64,000 bases of DNA from Otatea glauca (GCA_036346275.1 CM070730.1:6820309-6884308); one strand, 5' to 3'. Numbered from the stretch's first letter, positions 33,557 through 46,509 are shown. The notes: generated by a model not told the origin, from the letters alone. Numbers and translations are program-made.

Positions 33557-35039
33557 ATGGCAACCGCGAGGCCGATGGAGCCGGTGCCGCTCGTCGTGCA
33601 GGCTGCCGCCTTCCAACGGATTCGGCTCCCGCCCCGACCACGCAGTCGCAGAGCTGGAGCTATCAGGGCTTCGTCGCCTTCCAACTGCAGCGGGGGCGCC
33701 GACGAGCTTCCCGCCCCGCTCCTGCCGAACGCGCGGCGGCGGGGGCGCGACCCGCTCTGGCACGGCGGCGGGTTCAGCCTCGGCGTCGACCTCGGCGCCG
33801 CACGCACCGGCCTCGCCGTCGGCAGGGGCATCACCTTCCCCCGCCCCCTTACCGTACGCACTCTCATTAACTCGAATCCATCGTTTCCTGCGTTCGAGTA
33901 ATTCTCAATTGAAGCTGGGTTCGTGAATCGCGCCAGGTTCTGAAGCTGCGCGGGCAGAAGCTGGAGCTGATGCTGCTTGATATTGCTCGGCAGCAGGTGG
34001 AATTTTGCTTCGTCTTTTCTCCTCTCTGTGCTGCGAAATTTTAAATGTTGGTGGTGGTTTGGGTGTATCAGTGTATGTGAATTTGGTGATTCTGTTTCGT
34101 TTCGCAGGAGGCAGACGAGCTCATCATCGGGCTGCCCGTGTCGGCGGACGGGAGGGAGACACCGCAGTCCAACAAGGTGCGGAGCTTCGTCGGGAGGCTC
34201 GCCGTCCAAGCGGCCGACAGGTGCGTTGCGTGCGGTTCCATACTCTAATTTACACAATGGGCAGTGGGGCAGTGCACTAGCAGTCGAGGAGATGTGTACG
34301 TGTGTTGGGGGAAGACTTGGCTATGCGCAAATTTCACAGTGTTCTTCAGTGTGGTTCATTGGTTGAGTGTGTGGCATGTTGATTGTTCAGTACTTGAGTG
34401 GCTCAGTGTGTTTGTTCGAACAGCGCAGGGGCTTGAGGGTGTATCTGCAGGATGAGCATGGAACATCAATAGACGCTCTTGATTACATGATCTCCAGGTA
34501 AGTTCTACCCTACCATGGCAAGCCTGTGACATGTCATAGTTGCAGCTCGCCTAGTTGAATCCTCGCAACCAACTTTTGAATCTGATCACTTGAGTGTCTA
34601 CTGATCCATTATCACATCAAATTATACTGATTGGTTCTATCAATATGTTGCCCTTTGACAATGCCAAATTCTTTCAGCCAGCAGATCGTTAACTGTTTTT
34701 TTTTATCTAAACGTTAGTTCAAAAACCACTGAAAACAAGTTCAGTAAATTTCACTAGGAAGTTGTCTCAGTCTGAAACTCATTTTCTTCAGGGGGGTTAA
34801 GCGGTCTGCCCGTGATGTGAAATCTGATGCGTATGCTGCTGTGGTATATATGTTTCTGGCCTATTTTAGACATTTTATCGTGTCAGTTCTGGTCAAAATT
34901 AACTAATTTACTTTGGTTGTAGATGATTTTGGAGAGATATTTTTCGTCATCGGGTCAAGGGGCTAACATTGTTCTTCCTAGGCAACCGAAACTACATGAC
35001 AAGTTAATAGCACAACCAAGGCAAGATGCAGAAATTTAG
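33557..35039 (+). CDS. RuvX/YqgF-family nuclease-like protein, probably plastid-targeted
   Basis: Six exons: 33557-33853, 33937-33996, 34108-34220, 34429-34497, 34792-34843, 34923-35039. All have GT-AG borders and consistent phases, giving 235 aa. The ATG at 33557 lies in a GCCATGG context. Residues 1 to about 65 are Arg/Pro/Ser-rich with few acids, like a chloroplast transit peptide. The RNase H-like core starts with GVDLGAARTGLAVG (D78), followed by DELIIGLPVSADG, then QDEHGTSIDA, then SDAYAAV (D192). These match the acidic positions of the bacterial RuvX/YqgF family, whose members process pre-16S rRNA ends or were proposed as Holliday-junction resolvases. A plastid rRNA role is inferred. 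Tail-to-tail with the GT8 gene, 815 bp apart. Confidence 0.9.
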
Positions 35040-35854
35040 GAAGGCATGCCTTCTACTTTCTCCAACTGTAGACAACATACTACATAGTATTAGTAGAATT
35101 CAGAAGAATCATTTTGTTGTGTTAGTGACTTCTGTTTTCGTTTTACATCTTGAATTCTTGAGCAATGGACGTGATCAGCTAATTTCAAATTGTTATACCA
35201 TCTCGTCCGCTGTATTAATGGCTGGTTAATGGGGAACTTTTCCTTTCTACTGTGGCAAAATTACTAGTTGAACAAAGCTTGTTTTTATGGAAATTGAGCA
35301 ATACATCCATTGCTAAATCTCATGGTGATTCTTGTCTGGAATTCTGGATTTCTTAGCTGGACTTTTTTCCCAGATACTCGTATGCCTTATTCACAGCTTT
35401 GTATATTAACGTTGTGATGTATGGCTACACTGTTGTCCACTTGACCATATGTCAACTAAATTGAGTATATGTATAGTTTCCATCACCATCATGCAGGCAG
35501 GAAAATTCTTGCGTAGAAATAGTTCCTTTGGACTTAGCAAGGAAGAAACACAGAAGGTAATCACAACAATCCCCTATCCCATTCCAAGCAGGATGCAACA
35601 CAAAAGGTAATCACAACAATCCCCTGTCCTATTCTATGCAATAAACATGCCTTTTTCCAGTTCAGTGCAACTGATCTATCTTTCCTGTATCTGCATCAAT
35701 CATGGTTGCCGCAGGCAATGTTTATACATCAGTACATAACTGGTGATACAAAGTGAAATGCCTGAGCCAAAATTGTCCGAATGAATCAATAATTAGCCAA
35801 TCTGAATCAGCTGTCCATATGATGATGAAGCACCACAAACCTGTACAAAAAGAA
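35040..35854. other. Convergent 3' region between the nuclease and glycosyltransferase genes
   Basis: Contains a tandem duplication of about 37 bp: AAGGTAATCACAACAATCCC at about 35555 and again at about 35606. Each copy begins with a donor-like AAG|GTAATC. An upstream patch (35495-35560: CAGGCAGGAAAATTCTTGCG...) could be an alternative 3' exon of the nuclease gene. Confidence 0.5.
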
Positions 35855-38713
35855 TCAGTACAGCTTGCTGAATTCAGTGTCCTGCGTTGGTTCACCAAGC
35901 CGGGAAAAGAACATATCCCTCTCAATCATCGTCTGCAATGAGTCCATTACCCTCACCATGGATGCCCACAAGAATGGTGCAGAGCAAAACGCATATCCAA
36001 AGATTGCCAGAGCCCTCACGACACCATCATGGTACCATGGGAATGCCATAACAAAGAGCATGCCAACAATCGCAAGCCAGGCCGTGAGCACAGCAAGCGG
36101 TGGGAGCTGGAATGCATTGATCACGAGCACTAACAAGGCGAGCACACCAAACAGGTACATGGACCAACCCATGATTGGGTGTACTGTGCATGGGATTACA
36201 AAGAACGGGATAGCATATGCAGTGACCATGGCCATGATCGCGGTCATCTTGATGAGCCCCTGCACCAGAGCACTTTGTTTCTCAGGTCGCCGGTTATGGC
36301 ACAGTTTTGTCATCCCTGGCCTTGCCAATTTGGTGATGGCTATGATCGCTATGTACATTAACACCTCCATCAGGATCACTGGCATTTCAGCAGCGTAACT
36401 GTGCAATGTGAACATGGAAAGGAAATGTGAGCAGGGAAAAAGGTTAAATGCACATAATGTACAGCATATGGTTTTTCTGACAGCTCAAGTACATATTTCG
36501 GTTAGAGATTGTTGTTTTTACTCACCCAAGATCATCCCAGCGTTGCTTGTGCCAGGAAAGGCCCAACGGCAAGATTGGCCAGGACCACCAGTACCAAGGT
36601 TTAAACCATGGGGCACTGGGAAATGTGATCACGCTGTTTGGCCCGCATGGAACATGCCAATGCAGTTTGAGATCTGCAATATTTCATAAAAAGGGTGGTA
36701 AAATCTTTGGAAGCAAGAACCAAATGAAAGTGAGAAATTGGAGTAGAATAGCAGTGGCACTCACAGTAGTAGGATGCGTCCATCTGATAGCCGAGAGGAA
36801 GGCGATATGTCCCATTCAGCTTGGTGCCTTTCTCAGGAGGGTGGAACATTGGTTTGTCAAGCAAATCTGGGTAGCAGCCAACCAGAAACCCTTGGTCTGC
36901 ACCATCAGAGTTGTCACGGCCAATTTCCAGGTCATGAAGCATGCCTTTGAATACATCCATAGAAGGCTGTAAATTGGAGAAGTTACCATTGTCAGAATAC
37001 TTCTTTGCAACTACAGATATCTGAGCAGAAGATATTGTCAGGGGCGTTAACAATGGTCAATGTAATGATGTTGCACATTGCATAGCTACCAATTGAAAAC
37101 TATTTAGAACGAGTATGCAAGAAAAATCTTCAGCCTATGAGCTGGTGGTGGTTAGCCGAGCAATCATGTCAACCATAGATATTGGCAGAGGACACAATTC
37201 AGTTTTGTCAAGAGTCAATGCAAACTCCATCTATTGATAGTTGCTCAACTGGCTTATTACCAGCATATGTCAATCAACACAGTTGTAGGTATGAGGTCAA
37301 TTTAGGAACTACTGTTTATACGCTAAATAACACTATGCAATTCAACACAGATTGTCACATAGTCAACCCAACAGGTCCAGACGGACAGACCATATCAAGC
37401 AACATAATGCAGAATTTGCGCTTTTGGTACAGGTGGTGCAACTACAAAGTACAAACCGCAAGAATTGGAACCATACCTGGAGCACGAAAAGACCGGTGTG
37501 GAAGTAGCACGGGTTGATGAAAACTGCGCAGAACTGGCCGCACTGGAAGAGCTCATCGGTGTTCTGGAGGAAGATGTTGTCGGAGTCGATCATGACGACA
37601 CGGTCGTAGTCGACCAGGCTCCATGCATAGAGCTTGTTCAGCGTCAGCTTGAACCTCCTGTTTATCCCTCCAAGGTTGTTCTCGTAAGGATTCTTCAGGT
37701 TCTCCACCAACACCACCCTCATGCCATCTTCCTCCCTCCTGTTCCCATTTACCATCAAAACGTGTCATATTTCGATTCACATTAGAGTACCAAAAACATT
37801 GCAGTATTGAAACAAGAAGGTTCGGTACTTGTTAACCATCTTTGTTTGGATTGCATTTTTTTTCTGACACGATTTACCCATGATTGGTAAGCAGAAGCCA
37901 TTGCTTCGAATCAATCATTTGAGATTTGACCCACTCTAGAGAAATCCATTGTGCACCACTCTGATTGGACACCAACCAACTAAGGAATTACTCCAACTAA
38001 AGCCACCAAACAAATAGTCAAAGCTCCAATGCCTGTGCGCCCATAACAGCATCCTTTTTAGCACTAATACTGCAAGTAACAGCATCTAACAGCACATAAC
38101 GATAATGTTACCAGACGAGAAAATTACGAAAGCAAACTGGGCATGCTGCGCATCTCTTCTTTAAGGGAAGAAAAACATAACTGGTCAGAAGTTTCCTATC
38201 TGCAGGTGGGCCCGGCCCGGCCCCGCCGGCGAAATCATAGAGGTGTGAAATACCCAAAACACCCCTCCTCGTCATCAGCATCATCCTCTCCCACACGGAG
38301 AGAAAGAAACGCTTGCTTAATTAATCACCACGCGTTAACATAAACAATGGCTTGAAACTAGAAAGAAACGGCCAATCAAGCAGCGCAAAGTCCAAGGAAA
38401 CGCGGCATACTCACATTACGCGGACCCAGTCGCGGGGCACGTCGGAGGAGGCGATGAGGACGCGGTCGGCGTCGGCGCCGACCCTGCCTAGCGAGCGCAT
38501 CATCACGCGCACCGCCACGTAGAACTCGTAGTCCCTCGGCGTCCCCATGTACATCATCGCCGCGTACGCGTGCCGCCGCCTCACCTGCCCCTGCACCAGG
38601 CCGCGGCTCTGCTCCCCCTCAGCCGCCGTCGCCGCCGAGGCCGACACGAGCAGCCACAACGCCGCCACCGCGCACGCCGCAAGCCTCCGTGCAGCGACCG
38701 GCGGCCGCCCCAT
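35855..38713 (-). CDS. GT8 glycosyltransferase, PGSIP7/8-like putative glucuronosyltransferase
   Basis: Five exons on the minus strand: 38713-38415, 37738-37477, 36966-36765, 36673-36526 and 36398-35855. Borders are GT-AG (donors include GTGAGT three times) and phases agree, giving 484 aa. Residues 1 to about 31 form a signal peptide (LAACAVAALWLLVSASAATA). The GT8 domain opens with AYAAMMYMGTPRDYEFYV and has the metal-binding DSD (151-153) in VVMIDSDNIF, then DADQGF-type GADQGFLV and LPLGYQMDAS. The last third holds several membrane segments (for example IAIIAITKLA and LFGVLALLVLVINAFQLPPL). A GT8 domain with multi-pass C-terminus is characteristic of the PGSIP6-8 group of glycogenin-like proteins. 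PGSIP6 makes glucuronosyl inositol phosphorylceramide; the 7/8 substrate is not established. Golgi/secretory location is inferred. Confidence 0.92.
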
Positions 38714-39335
38714 CGCCGGTGCCTGCCGCTCGATCGCTTTGCTTTGCGTTGCGTTGCGTCGCTCTCTCGGTGCAACGTGTGTGGATGATCTTTGGAGCGG
38801 AGCGAAGCGGAGCAGGGAGGGGAAGAGATGCTTTGATGCTTCGGGTTGCCAAAAGCAAAGGAAGGACGGATAAGGAGAGGTGGGAGGGGAAACGGCTGAC
38901 CTTTCGGCAGTTCGCGGTTTATTTATTGGTCTTCTCGGCTCGCTTCTGGGACTGGGAGAGACCGGGCATCGGCGATCCGATTCGGCGGTACATAGCGCAG
39001 TGCAGGCTCGAGAGACGTACTTCGCTGACAGGTTGGGCCAGGGTGGGTGGGGCCCGCCGTCCAGTGGGGGCTCGGGTACGAGCGCATGCATCCCGCGGCG
39101 CGCTAAAGCGAAAGGTTAGCTTCTGTATTGTAACGCGCGCTTCCTAGCCTTAAGTTAGCTCCTGTGCTGTACTGCTTGCTGTGCGACTTGTCGAACGTCA
39201 AGTAGAGACGGCGACGGAGACGTGCGGTTCGCGCGGACGACTCGGATGGACCCGTTCTACGCGCTCGGATGAACGAGGTGGATTAATGCGTAGCAGGTTG
39301 CCGCTCGTTCCAAATCCTCTCTCAAGCAGGTTAAC
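38714..39335 (-). promoter_or_regulatory. 5' leader and promoter region of the GT8 gene
   Basis: GC-rich sequence upstream of the start codon. In-frame codons continue upstream without a stop to about 39091, but the signal peptide begins at the ATG at 38713, so the upstream part is taken as leader. No single promoter element can be named with confidence. Confidence 0.5.
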
Positions 39336-39339
39336 ATAT

Positions 39340-39640
39340 CCATGTCAAAAAACCCATCGAAAATCGGTAATGTCGAGTTGAAAATCGGTCAAAAAAAAAA
39401 GTCAAAAATTGAAGAGTTTCGAAATCAATCTTTTTTTAAAAAAAATAATAAATTGAAAATTAACCGGTTTTCACATAAATAAGCGATTCTCAACGAAAAT
39501 CGAGCGATTCGCATAAATTTTTCTATTTTTTTAATTTTTTTTGAATTGGACTGATTTACTGATCGGTTTCTAATGTTGAGCCGGCTCGATACGGTCAAAA
39601 ATCGCAATTTTCGTCGTTTTTTGAAACCATGCTCTGAAAG
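39340..39640. repeat. Dispersed AT-rich GATTTTC repeat, copy 2
   Basis: Shares AAAATCGGT, GAGCCGGCTCGATACGGTC and CGTTTTTTGAAACCATG words with the copies at 20440, 40800-42123 and 53225. No coding potential. Confidence 0.5.
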
Positions 39641-40799
39641 CTATTTTTTTATTTATTCTGAATAAAGTTGGCGAATTTTCAATTTGGATTAGCACCACCC
39701 TAAATAATCCTTTGCAGGGACCGCCACCTCCGTGGAAGCAAATAAAAAATACTGCCTCCATGTCTCACTTTTTTTTCAAGTTTTGTTCCTGGATGAACAG
39801 AATTGCAAATCTGTTTGACGGCTTAGGTACCTACCGCGCTTCTTAACCATAGTATCAACGTGTGTTGTCTTTCGTGGTTAAAAGAGGCTAGATTTGTAAT
39901 TGTCTAGATAAAATCATGAAAGAAAATTAGACCAAGAAAAAAAGGCAAAAACTCTAAGATACCTACTCGATGTTGTTTTTTAAGCGATACAAGGACGTAC
40001 ACACTCACACACCTCACAAACACGCGTGCGTGTCCGTTACACATACTAAAAAAAATTAGAGGCACTAGAGTCTCTAGAGCATAGAAATACACTGTTTCAT
40101 TAAACACATGTGTACTTACTTTTTTATTTTTTTTTTCCTATCTAATGCTTCCACCCAGACAGAAAATGGAAACTCACTTGGCGAGCGGACCACCCGAGCT
40201 ACGTTCGGTCTCTTTACTCGGTGTGGTTGACATGATCTCGGGTTGGGAGGAGGGATGAACGGAATCTCGCCAGAGCTGCCATTGCTGAAGCAGGAATCAC
40301 CGTGCAGATCGATCGAAAGGAGAGGAATTGGGCCGAGCTATTCGCGAGAAAATGACCTGGTGCACAGCGGTGGGACCCGAATGGATTCCTCACGTGGAGC
40401 CTCCTCCACTTGCTCGGTCGTCGGTGTGGGGCCTGATCACCCCTACTTAGCCGGAAGTCCACAGGACAGAGAGAGCAGAGCAGGACATGACACGGTCGAA
40501 CAGTGCAAGTAAGCTGCACACCAACATCGCGATATAGCTGATTCACCAAAAAAAAACACCGATGCTTTACGTGAAGAAGCATCGATCGATTTTCGCAGAG
40601 CATGAGATGGCGACCGCCTTTCTAAAGCCGCACACACACATGTTCAGTACCGAAAGGTCCAGTAAAATCTCGCAAGATCACCGATACAGCGAGAGCTTGT
40701 GCTTTCGCGCGTCTAGTCTAGCTCCATGCGGTCAGGTGTACATGTTTGTTTCTTTTGCAAAGTATGTACCGCCGCTATTAACCAGGTCCACGTTTTCTT
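39641..40799. other. Intergenic region, no gene recognised
   Basis: Mixed composition. The frames at 40214-40603 (-) and 40562-40939 (+) are open but show no domain. No RNA gene signal is supported. Confidence 0.5.
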
Positions 40800-42123
40800 T
40801 TTACATTCAAAAACCGATATCTGGTCGGTGGTCGGCACTAGGGATGGTAACGGGGAAAATTCCCGCGGGGAGCGCCCTCCCATCTCCGATCCCCGATAAG
40901 CAAAATTTTCCAGCCCCCGTCCCCGTACACAGTGCTTAATTCTCCCTCGTCTCCAATCCCCGACGGGGAATAATCCCCGAAAATGCTATATAAAAGATCA
41001 CAAGCTATATGAATGAATCACTAGAGTAATGGTGCATGTGTGGTTGAAGTGTGAGTGAATCACTAGAGTAATTCATATTTAACATATTTATTAATGATAA
41101 CCTCACATATAATTTTTTTTTCTTTTGAGAATGATCATTTACTTCCACCTATTAGCGATAACACGGGGATGGGGACGGGGAACAATGGACGTCTCCATCC
41201 CCGCGATCCCCGACGGGGGCAATATTTTCCCTGATAAGCCCCCCGCAGGGAGAGATTTCCTCCCGTCCCCGTCCCCTAATAGGGGAATTCCCCGCAAGGA
41301 AACGGGGATCGGGTCCCCATTGCCATCCCTAGTCGGCACCGTTTTTCGTGAAATTCGACCAAAATTCGTTAAAAACCGATTGGTGTGTGAAAATCAAACC
41401 AGCTGATCAAACTGATTCAAAAAAACAAAAACGGTTGAAAAAGTCGAAAACCGATAGGTTTATATCTAAAATCGACGGCATAAAGAAAAATTGGGAAAAT
41501 TTTGAAAAAATTGCAAAAAAATCCCAATTAATCTAACAAACAGCAATTAATGAAAAGAAACAAAGACACTGTCAGATTTTTATAAATATTTAAATAATTT
41601 ATTATATTATGAAATTTTAATGTAACCATAAATAGTGCTAAAGGATTATGTACTAAAATTTTTATAAATATTAGACTTCATTTAGTACCCATATAAAATC
41701 AAAAACAGAAGAGTGATAATAACACTTTCAGATTTTTTAAAAAAATACACATATCTAATCATCATCTGAAAATTTTGCAAAATCATTGTAATTACTTTAT
41801 AACTTCACACAAAAAGTTTAATAAATATTAGAATTCATTTTGTGCCTCTAGAAAATAAAAAACTGAAGAGCATATATTCTGTCAGTATCACTGACAGAAT
41901 ATTTAAAAAATACAAAGGTCTGATAATAATCTGAAAATTTTATAACATCATTAACATTACCTCAAGACCTCACACAAAAAATAAAAAAATCAACACTTTT
42001 TCTAAATTTATTTAAATTTTTTAAATTTACATTTAAACTTCACAGTTTACCGCTCGGTTTGAAATGCCGAACCGGCTCGATAAGATCGGTTTTCGTCGGT
42101 AAAACGAAACCTGTAGTAGTGTC
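40800..42123. repeat. Dispersed AT-rich repeat, copy 3, split by a hAT element
   Basis: Flanks of the hAT element (AAAAACCGATATCTGGTCGG and CGTTTTTCGTGAAATTCG) join into one AT-rich element. From 41340 to 42110 it aligns with 53230-54145, sharing ATGAAAAGAA, CACTGTCAGATTTTTAT, ATATTAGACTTCATTTAGT and GCCGAACCGGCTCGATA-type blocks. The right end CTGTAGTAGTG resembles a CACTA terminus. Confidence 0.6.
40839..41331. mobile_element. Non-autonomous hAT element, 493 bp
   Basis: Ends are TAGGGATGGTAACGGGG and, on the minus strand, TAGGGATGGCAATGGGG. An exact 8-bp duplication GTCGGCAC (40831-40838 and 41332-41339) flanks it. TAGGGATGG termini plus an 8-bp target duplication identify hAT. Subterminal regions are packed with CGGGGA/TCCCCG words. 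No transposase. Confidence 0.92.
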
Positions 42124-42405
42124 TATGTTAACGTTAGTAACGGCAGTTCAAAGTTTGTTTAAAGATTAATTTTGTGATAATATATAGAAGTACTACTCAT
42201 ATATTATTAACTGATAACTGATAATGTAAGCTTCGATTTGTTAACTGCAAAGCGAGTGCGATTTTCACCCGACCCCGAGCCGGAGCATGGAACCTAGGCA
42301 TATGTTATGTTACGATATGCCGCATAAATATCGAATCATTCGCGTAGCGTGTACATGAGCACTTCATTGTTCAACCTCTAAGCTTCTTCAATATATATAT
42401 ATATA

Positions 42406-42600
42406 CTAGTTCAGTACCAGTGCATTGCTACGAAAAACAAAATTGATAACGAAACATAAAGGTCAAACAATAAAAGAAAATGACCGTGTGTTGCTACGAA
42501 TAAAAAAGATCATGTTATCTAACACATTGAGTTGGCTTATATCAAGTCATCGACTCAGTTGAAGTAACCAGCTGAACTCTGTCCGACCCGCATCGTGTCT
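42406..42600 (-). mobile_element. Helitron 3' end, other end not located
   Basis: On the minus strand the sequence reads TTTTTCGTAGCAATGCACTG then GTACTGAACTAG followed by T. This is the Helitron CTAG/T terminus with the usual GTAGCAATGCAC block, at the edge of a TA tract. The 5' end lies somewhere to the right; I could not choose among candidates, so the end given is arbitrary. Confidence 0.5.
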
Positions 42601-43429
42601 TCTCCACTGTACTTGATCTACACCCCTCCTGGTCTACACACCTCCTCGACTCCATCGCCACACCTGATTATGCTCTGCTCCGTGGCAGGCTTTGTCAGGC
42701 TTATCCTGCTATTCCTAGCCGGAATCATAAAAAAACCTAGGAATTATGAAAAAAAAATCATATTTGATGATAACTTTTTACTATATATATCACCTTCTTT
42801 TCATAATCAGGTGGTAGACAGATCGGAGAACCACAGAGGGGTCAGAAAGGGAACCTTGCCGAGGACAAGGAGTTGCAGCTGTGCATCGATTGGCTGGTGT
42901 CGCTCCTTAGCCACCTTCCACGTGGGCACGGCCATCGGTAGTTGTGCTTGCGCGCGCAGAACCACGAAATCCGACTAAATTGCCCCATACGTGGAGAGAG
43001 TCGAAAGCTTCACAAACTCAGCTTTAAAATTTTTCAAATAGAAAATTCTCAAATTAGAAAGTTTCAAGTTGAAAATTTTCAAATAAAAAGTTTCGATTAA
43101 AAAAATTTTAGTTTAAAAAATTTCGGTTTAAAAACTTTCAAAAACGGTTAAAAAATAGAAAAGGATGAATGTGATAACGCTGAGTAAAGAAAAAAGTGAT
43201 AAAAGGAATGAAGTGTTGTTACTTATCATAACGAGTGGACATCCTAACCGCACCATCAAATTAGCTATTTCTGAACATGTTTCCATTGCACTAACGCCTC
43301 TTCTTCTTTTTCAGAAATCATTCCATAGCGTTATTAACACTTGGCCAAGAGCCTTACAAAAAGCAGCAATATTACCGTCACCACCGTTACGACTTGCATA
43401 GCTAAACGAATCGTGCACCATCGAAATCA
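42601..43429. other. Intergenic region, no gene recognised
   Basis: The open frame at 42595-42978 has no domain. From 43020 to 43150 the sequence is a degenerate AAATTTTC/AAAGTTTC simple repeat. Confidence 0.5.
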
Positions 43430-44255
43430 TTAGGTGCACGACGTCTGCCTGAACCTGAGCCACCGGTTCCGGAGGTCGAACTCCCAGAGGTGCTCTTGCT
43501 GCAGGATGTCGCTGATGACGGACACCCCGGGCCACGTGCCCTCCTGCAGCCCAATGCATTTCACGCTGGGCGCAGCGTCGATCACGTAGCTCTTCGTCGG
43601 CGGTTTCAGTTGCGCCGACCCAGAGAACTGCACCGTTAGCTTTGTGATGGCCGATGCACCAGCCGTCCAGTTGTAGCAGTAGTCGAACGGGTTCATGCTC
43701 ACCCGCGGCAGACCGGCGAGTTGCTTGCTCAGGGCCGAGACCACACCCTTACGCCGGGTGGCGAGGATCGTCGAGCTCGCTACCGGAGTCGATGTCGCGC
43801 CGCCCTTCCTCTCGACGTTCCACACTTCGCCGGAGATGTCGAGGGCCTCGCCGGCGATGGAGATGGCCTCCACCATCAGGGCATAGAACGGGCTCGTCCG
43901 GTCGTCGAGAAGCAGCGGCGTCTGCGACGACGACGCGGCGGCAGAGCTGGAGGCCGTGTCTGGGCCTGGGCCGAAGGTGTGGTAGCTGGTAGCGTTGCGT
44001 GGGGCAAGGTGATCAACCAGGTAGTAGGAGAAGCGGCCGCCAAAGCGCGCGGCGGTGTGGGACGCGAAGGAGATGTTGTTGTTGCCGAGGCTAAGCACAC
44101 CGCCCGAGGCCTGGAAGCTCTGGCCGTCGTACGAGGTGGTGCACCCCAGCACCACGTTCTGGAGCTTCGCCTTCTTGTTTGGCCCACCGCCGGACAGCGC
44201 AACGGTCGCCGAATCGGTGTCGACCAAGCCGCACGCCGACAAGCCGTCTTTGTAC
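43430..44255 (-). pseudogene. Aspartic protease (pepsin A1 type) pseudogene fragment
   Basis: A 275-codon open frame on the minus strand matches the C-terminal two-thirds of nepenthesin-like plant aspartic proteases. It begins after a splice-acceptor-like GGCAG at 44256 with YKDGLSACGLVDTDSATVAL, then NVVLGCTTSYDGQSFQASGG, GVLSLGNNNISFASHTAARF, FSYYLVDHLAPRNATSYHTF, SMNPFDYCYNWT and the family's end HLWEFDLRNRWLRF. The first exon with the N-terminal catalytic DTGS is absent. The second catalytic DSGT is also gone: the segment reads VASSTILATRRKGV. FSYY replaces the usual Cys-bearing FSYC. The fragment cannot be an active protease. The solo LTR at 44357 lies about 100 bp upstream of the exon. 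Confidence 0.8.
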
Positions 44256-46111
44256 CTGCCATGTCCATGATTAGGTGACGTTAGTTTAGTTAGTTAGGAT
44301 GAGGACAGGCACGCGGCGGCGTCAACGTCGACAGCCGTGGTGTTGCCCATGGTTCTTGTAAATCCCACCCAAATCTATAAAATTCTCTAAGGACCTAGTT
44401 TGGCTGATCTAAATCCCCTCAGTAGTATCTCAGGCTAAAGTCAAAATAATGTACAAAAAAAACATCATCTAAAAGATTTCATATCTATGCGCATTGATTA
44501 ATCAAAGAGCATAACATATATAGGTATGTGTGTGTGCATATATACATATATATTTGCTCGTGCTCTTTGAATCAAATCAAATGCGCGTCACTTATAATCA
44601 GACTAATCATAAATAACCAATCAACCTCAACAATATACCCGTGCTCATTATTCTTCTCAACACTCAAGTCTCAGAATATGTATATGCACACATGTATATG
44701 AATATCCTTGTTTTTATACACACTAGTCTCAAATACATCTCAGCCAGCCAACCGCCATCTCTTTTCGTCTCTGCCCATTCTTCCAGCTAGAGGCCAGCAG
44801 ACTTTTGCCCATTCCTTGCAGCTGACTGCCAGCCCTCCATGAGCCAAGTGGCAGCAAGGGTGGATGCATGTAGTCCACCTAGCCTTTTAGCCCATGGTTT
44901 TCCCAGCACACAGTCTGGTTTCAGCTACTCCAAGTGGTAAAACAAACAGTATAAATAGAGGTCAAAGGTAGTACATACAAAACATTCACACCCCCCCAAT
45001 GCTTCCTCACCTGGGACATTCGTTGTCCTCTGTTGAAGTCTAGCAACAGCAGGCTAAGAAAGGAAGGAGGCTAGCACCAGCCACCTGTCTCACTTTCCTC
45101 CAGTGTCCCTACATCATGAGGTGCCAATCATTAGATATAACTATCTTTTCTTCTATAGGCAAGCACAATCTCGCACAGTATTCAGAATTCATGCATAGAG
45201 TAATGAGAATCCCGGTCACCAGCATGATCATGTATGCAACCCTCCCAACTCACCATCAAGCATATTCATAAATCAACAAATATGAACAGATTTGGTAGAT
45301 CAAAGCATGATGATATCTTAAGCTATATGGAGTGTTACTAAACCAACAGGATAATCATGGCAAAAGACAACCATATATCATTATATATCTCATCAAGTAA
45401 ACTCTGAAAACATGCCTTATTTCCTGAGTTTAACTTCCAGAGTGTATCAGCACATATTTATTCTTGAGCTAACATCAACACCTTAAGATCGATCGCCTGA
45501 ATACAACGCGAACCACATATTAATGCATAACACAGGAATTTATGCCAATCTCTCTGTCTTTAGATCTCAGAACCACTATTCATGCAGGTATATTCATATG
45601 CTTTTAATCTTAGTTCTCAAGCAACTTATGACCTTAAGCCATGAAAACACAAATGAATTTAAAACACACAAGCATGCTTTTATCATGAGGTAGTTACAGG
45701 ATCTAACAAGACTATGGAAAAAAAATTTAGTTACGAGAGTCTTGGTTCCATATTCTAACTTTACACTTTAAAACACTCAGAATGCATAAACCAGCAAGAA
45801 AATAATTAGTCAAGATCATTGCAAAGTAGCTCATGCATGTATATATAAGTCTGATAATCAAAAAGGAAAAATTAATTAAAGCATGTATCAACATCACAAC
45901 TTAATTCGAACTCTCTCTGTCAAGAAAGGACTACTCATGTACTTAAGTAATAAGATTGCTTACATTAGTGTTTCACTCAAAACAGAATCCACTGTGAATC
46001 CACTGCGTATACATTTGCTGTTTGTTAGCCTTAGTTCCACAACCACCAGCACAATTGATATCACAAGTACTAAAACTACTTTGAATTTTACCAACTAATC
46101 AAGGTCTTGTT

Positions 46112-46160
<49 letters not shown>

Positions 46161-46509
46161 TACCCTCTATGACTCACAACAGCGCCTTAATCACTAAGCT
46201 CCAATATATAGGATCAAGCACACAGATAGAAATTTCAATAAGCATCATCCATCACAGCAAGGATTAAAATTTCAGCATGCATGCAAACTCTAGTACCAGA
46301 TTTTTTTTTACACCTTAATCATGCCAGTGCAACACTCTATAATTACAGAGAAATACAACTATTAACCTCATATAGGTGGACACACCCAACATCATTCTAG
46401 CACACAGAAAGTATTCATGCACCTACTTCAACCAGATTCCAACCCATGTATATGCAATCAATTCGGGCATACATCGCAGCATAACAACTAAATATTGAAT
46501 CAATACAAA

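Noticed and set aside
38411..39091. Longer N-terminus for the GT8 protein from an upstream ATG at 39091
   Set aside because: The upstream residues lack homology-like features, and the signal peptide begins directly at the ATG at 38713.
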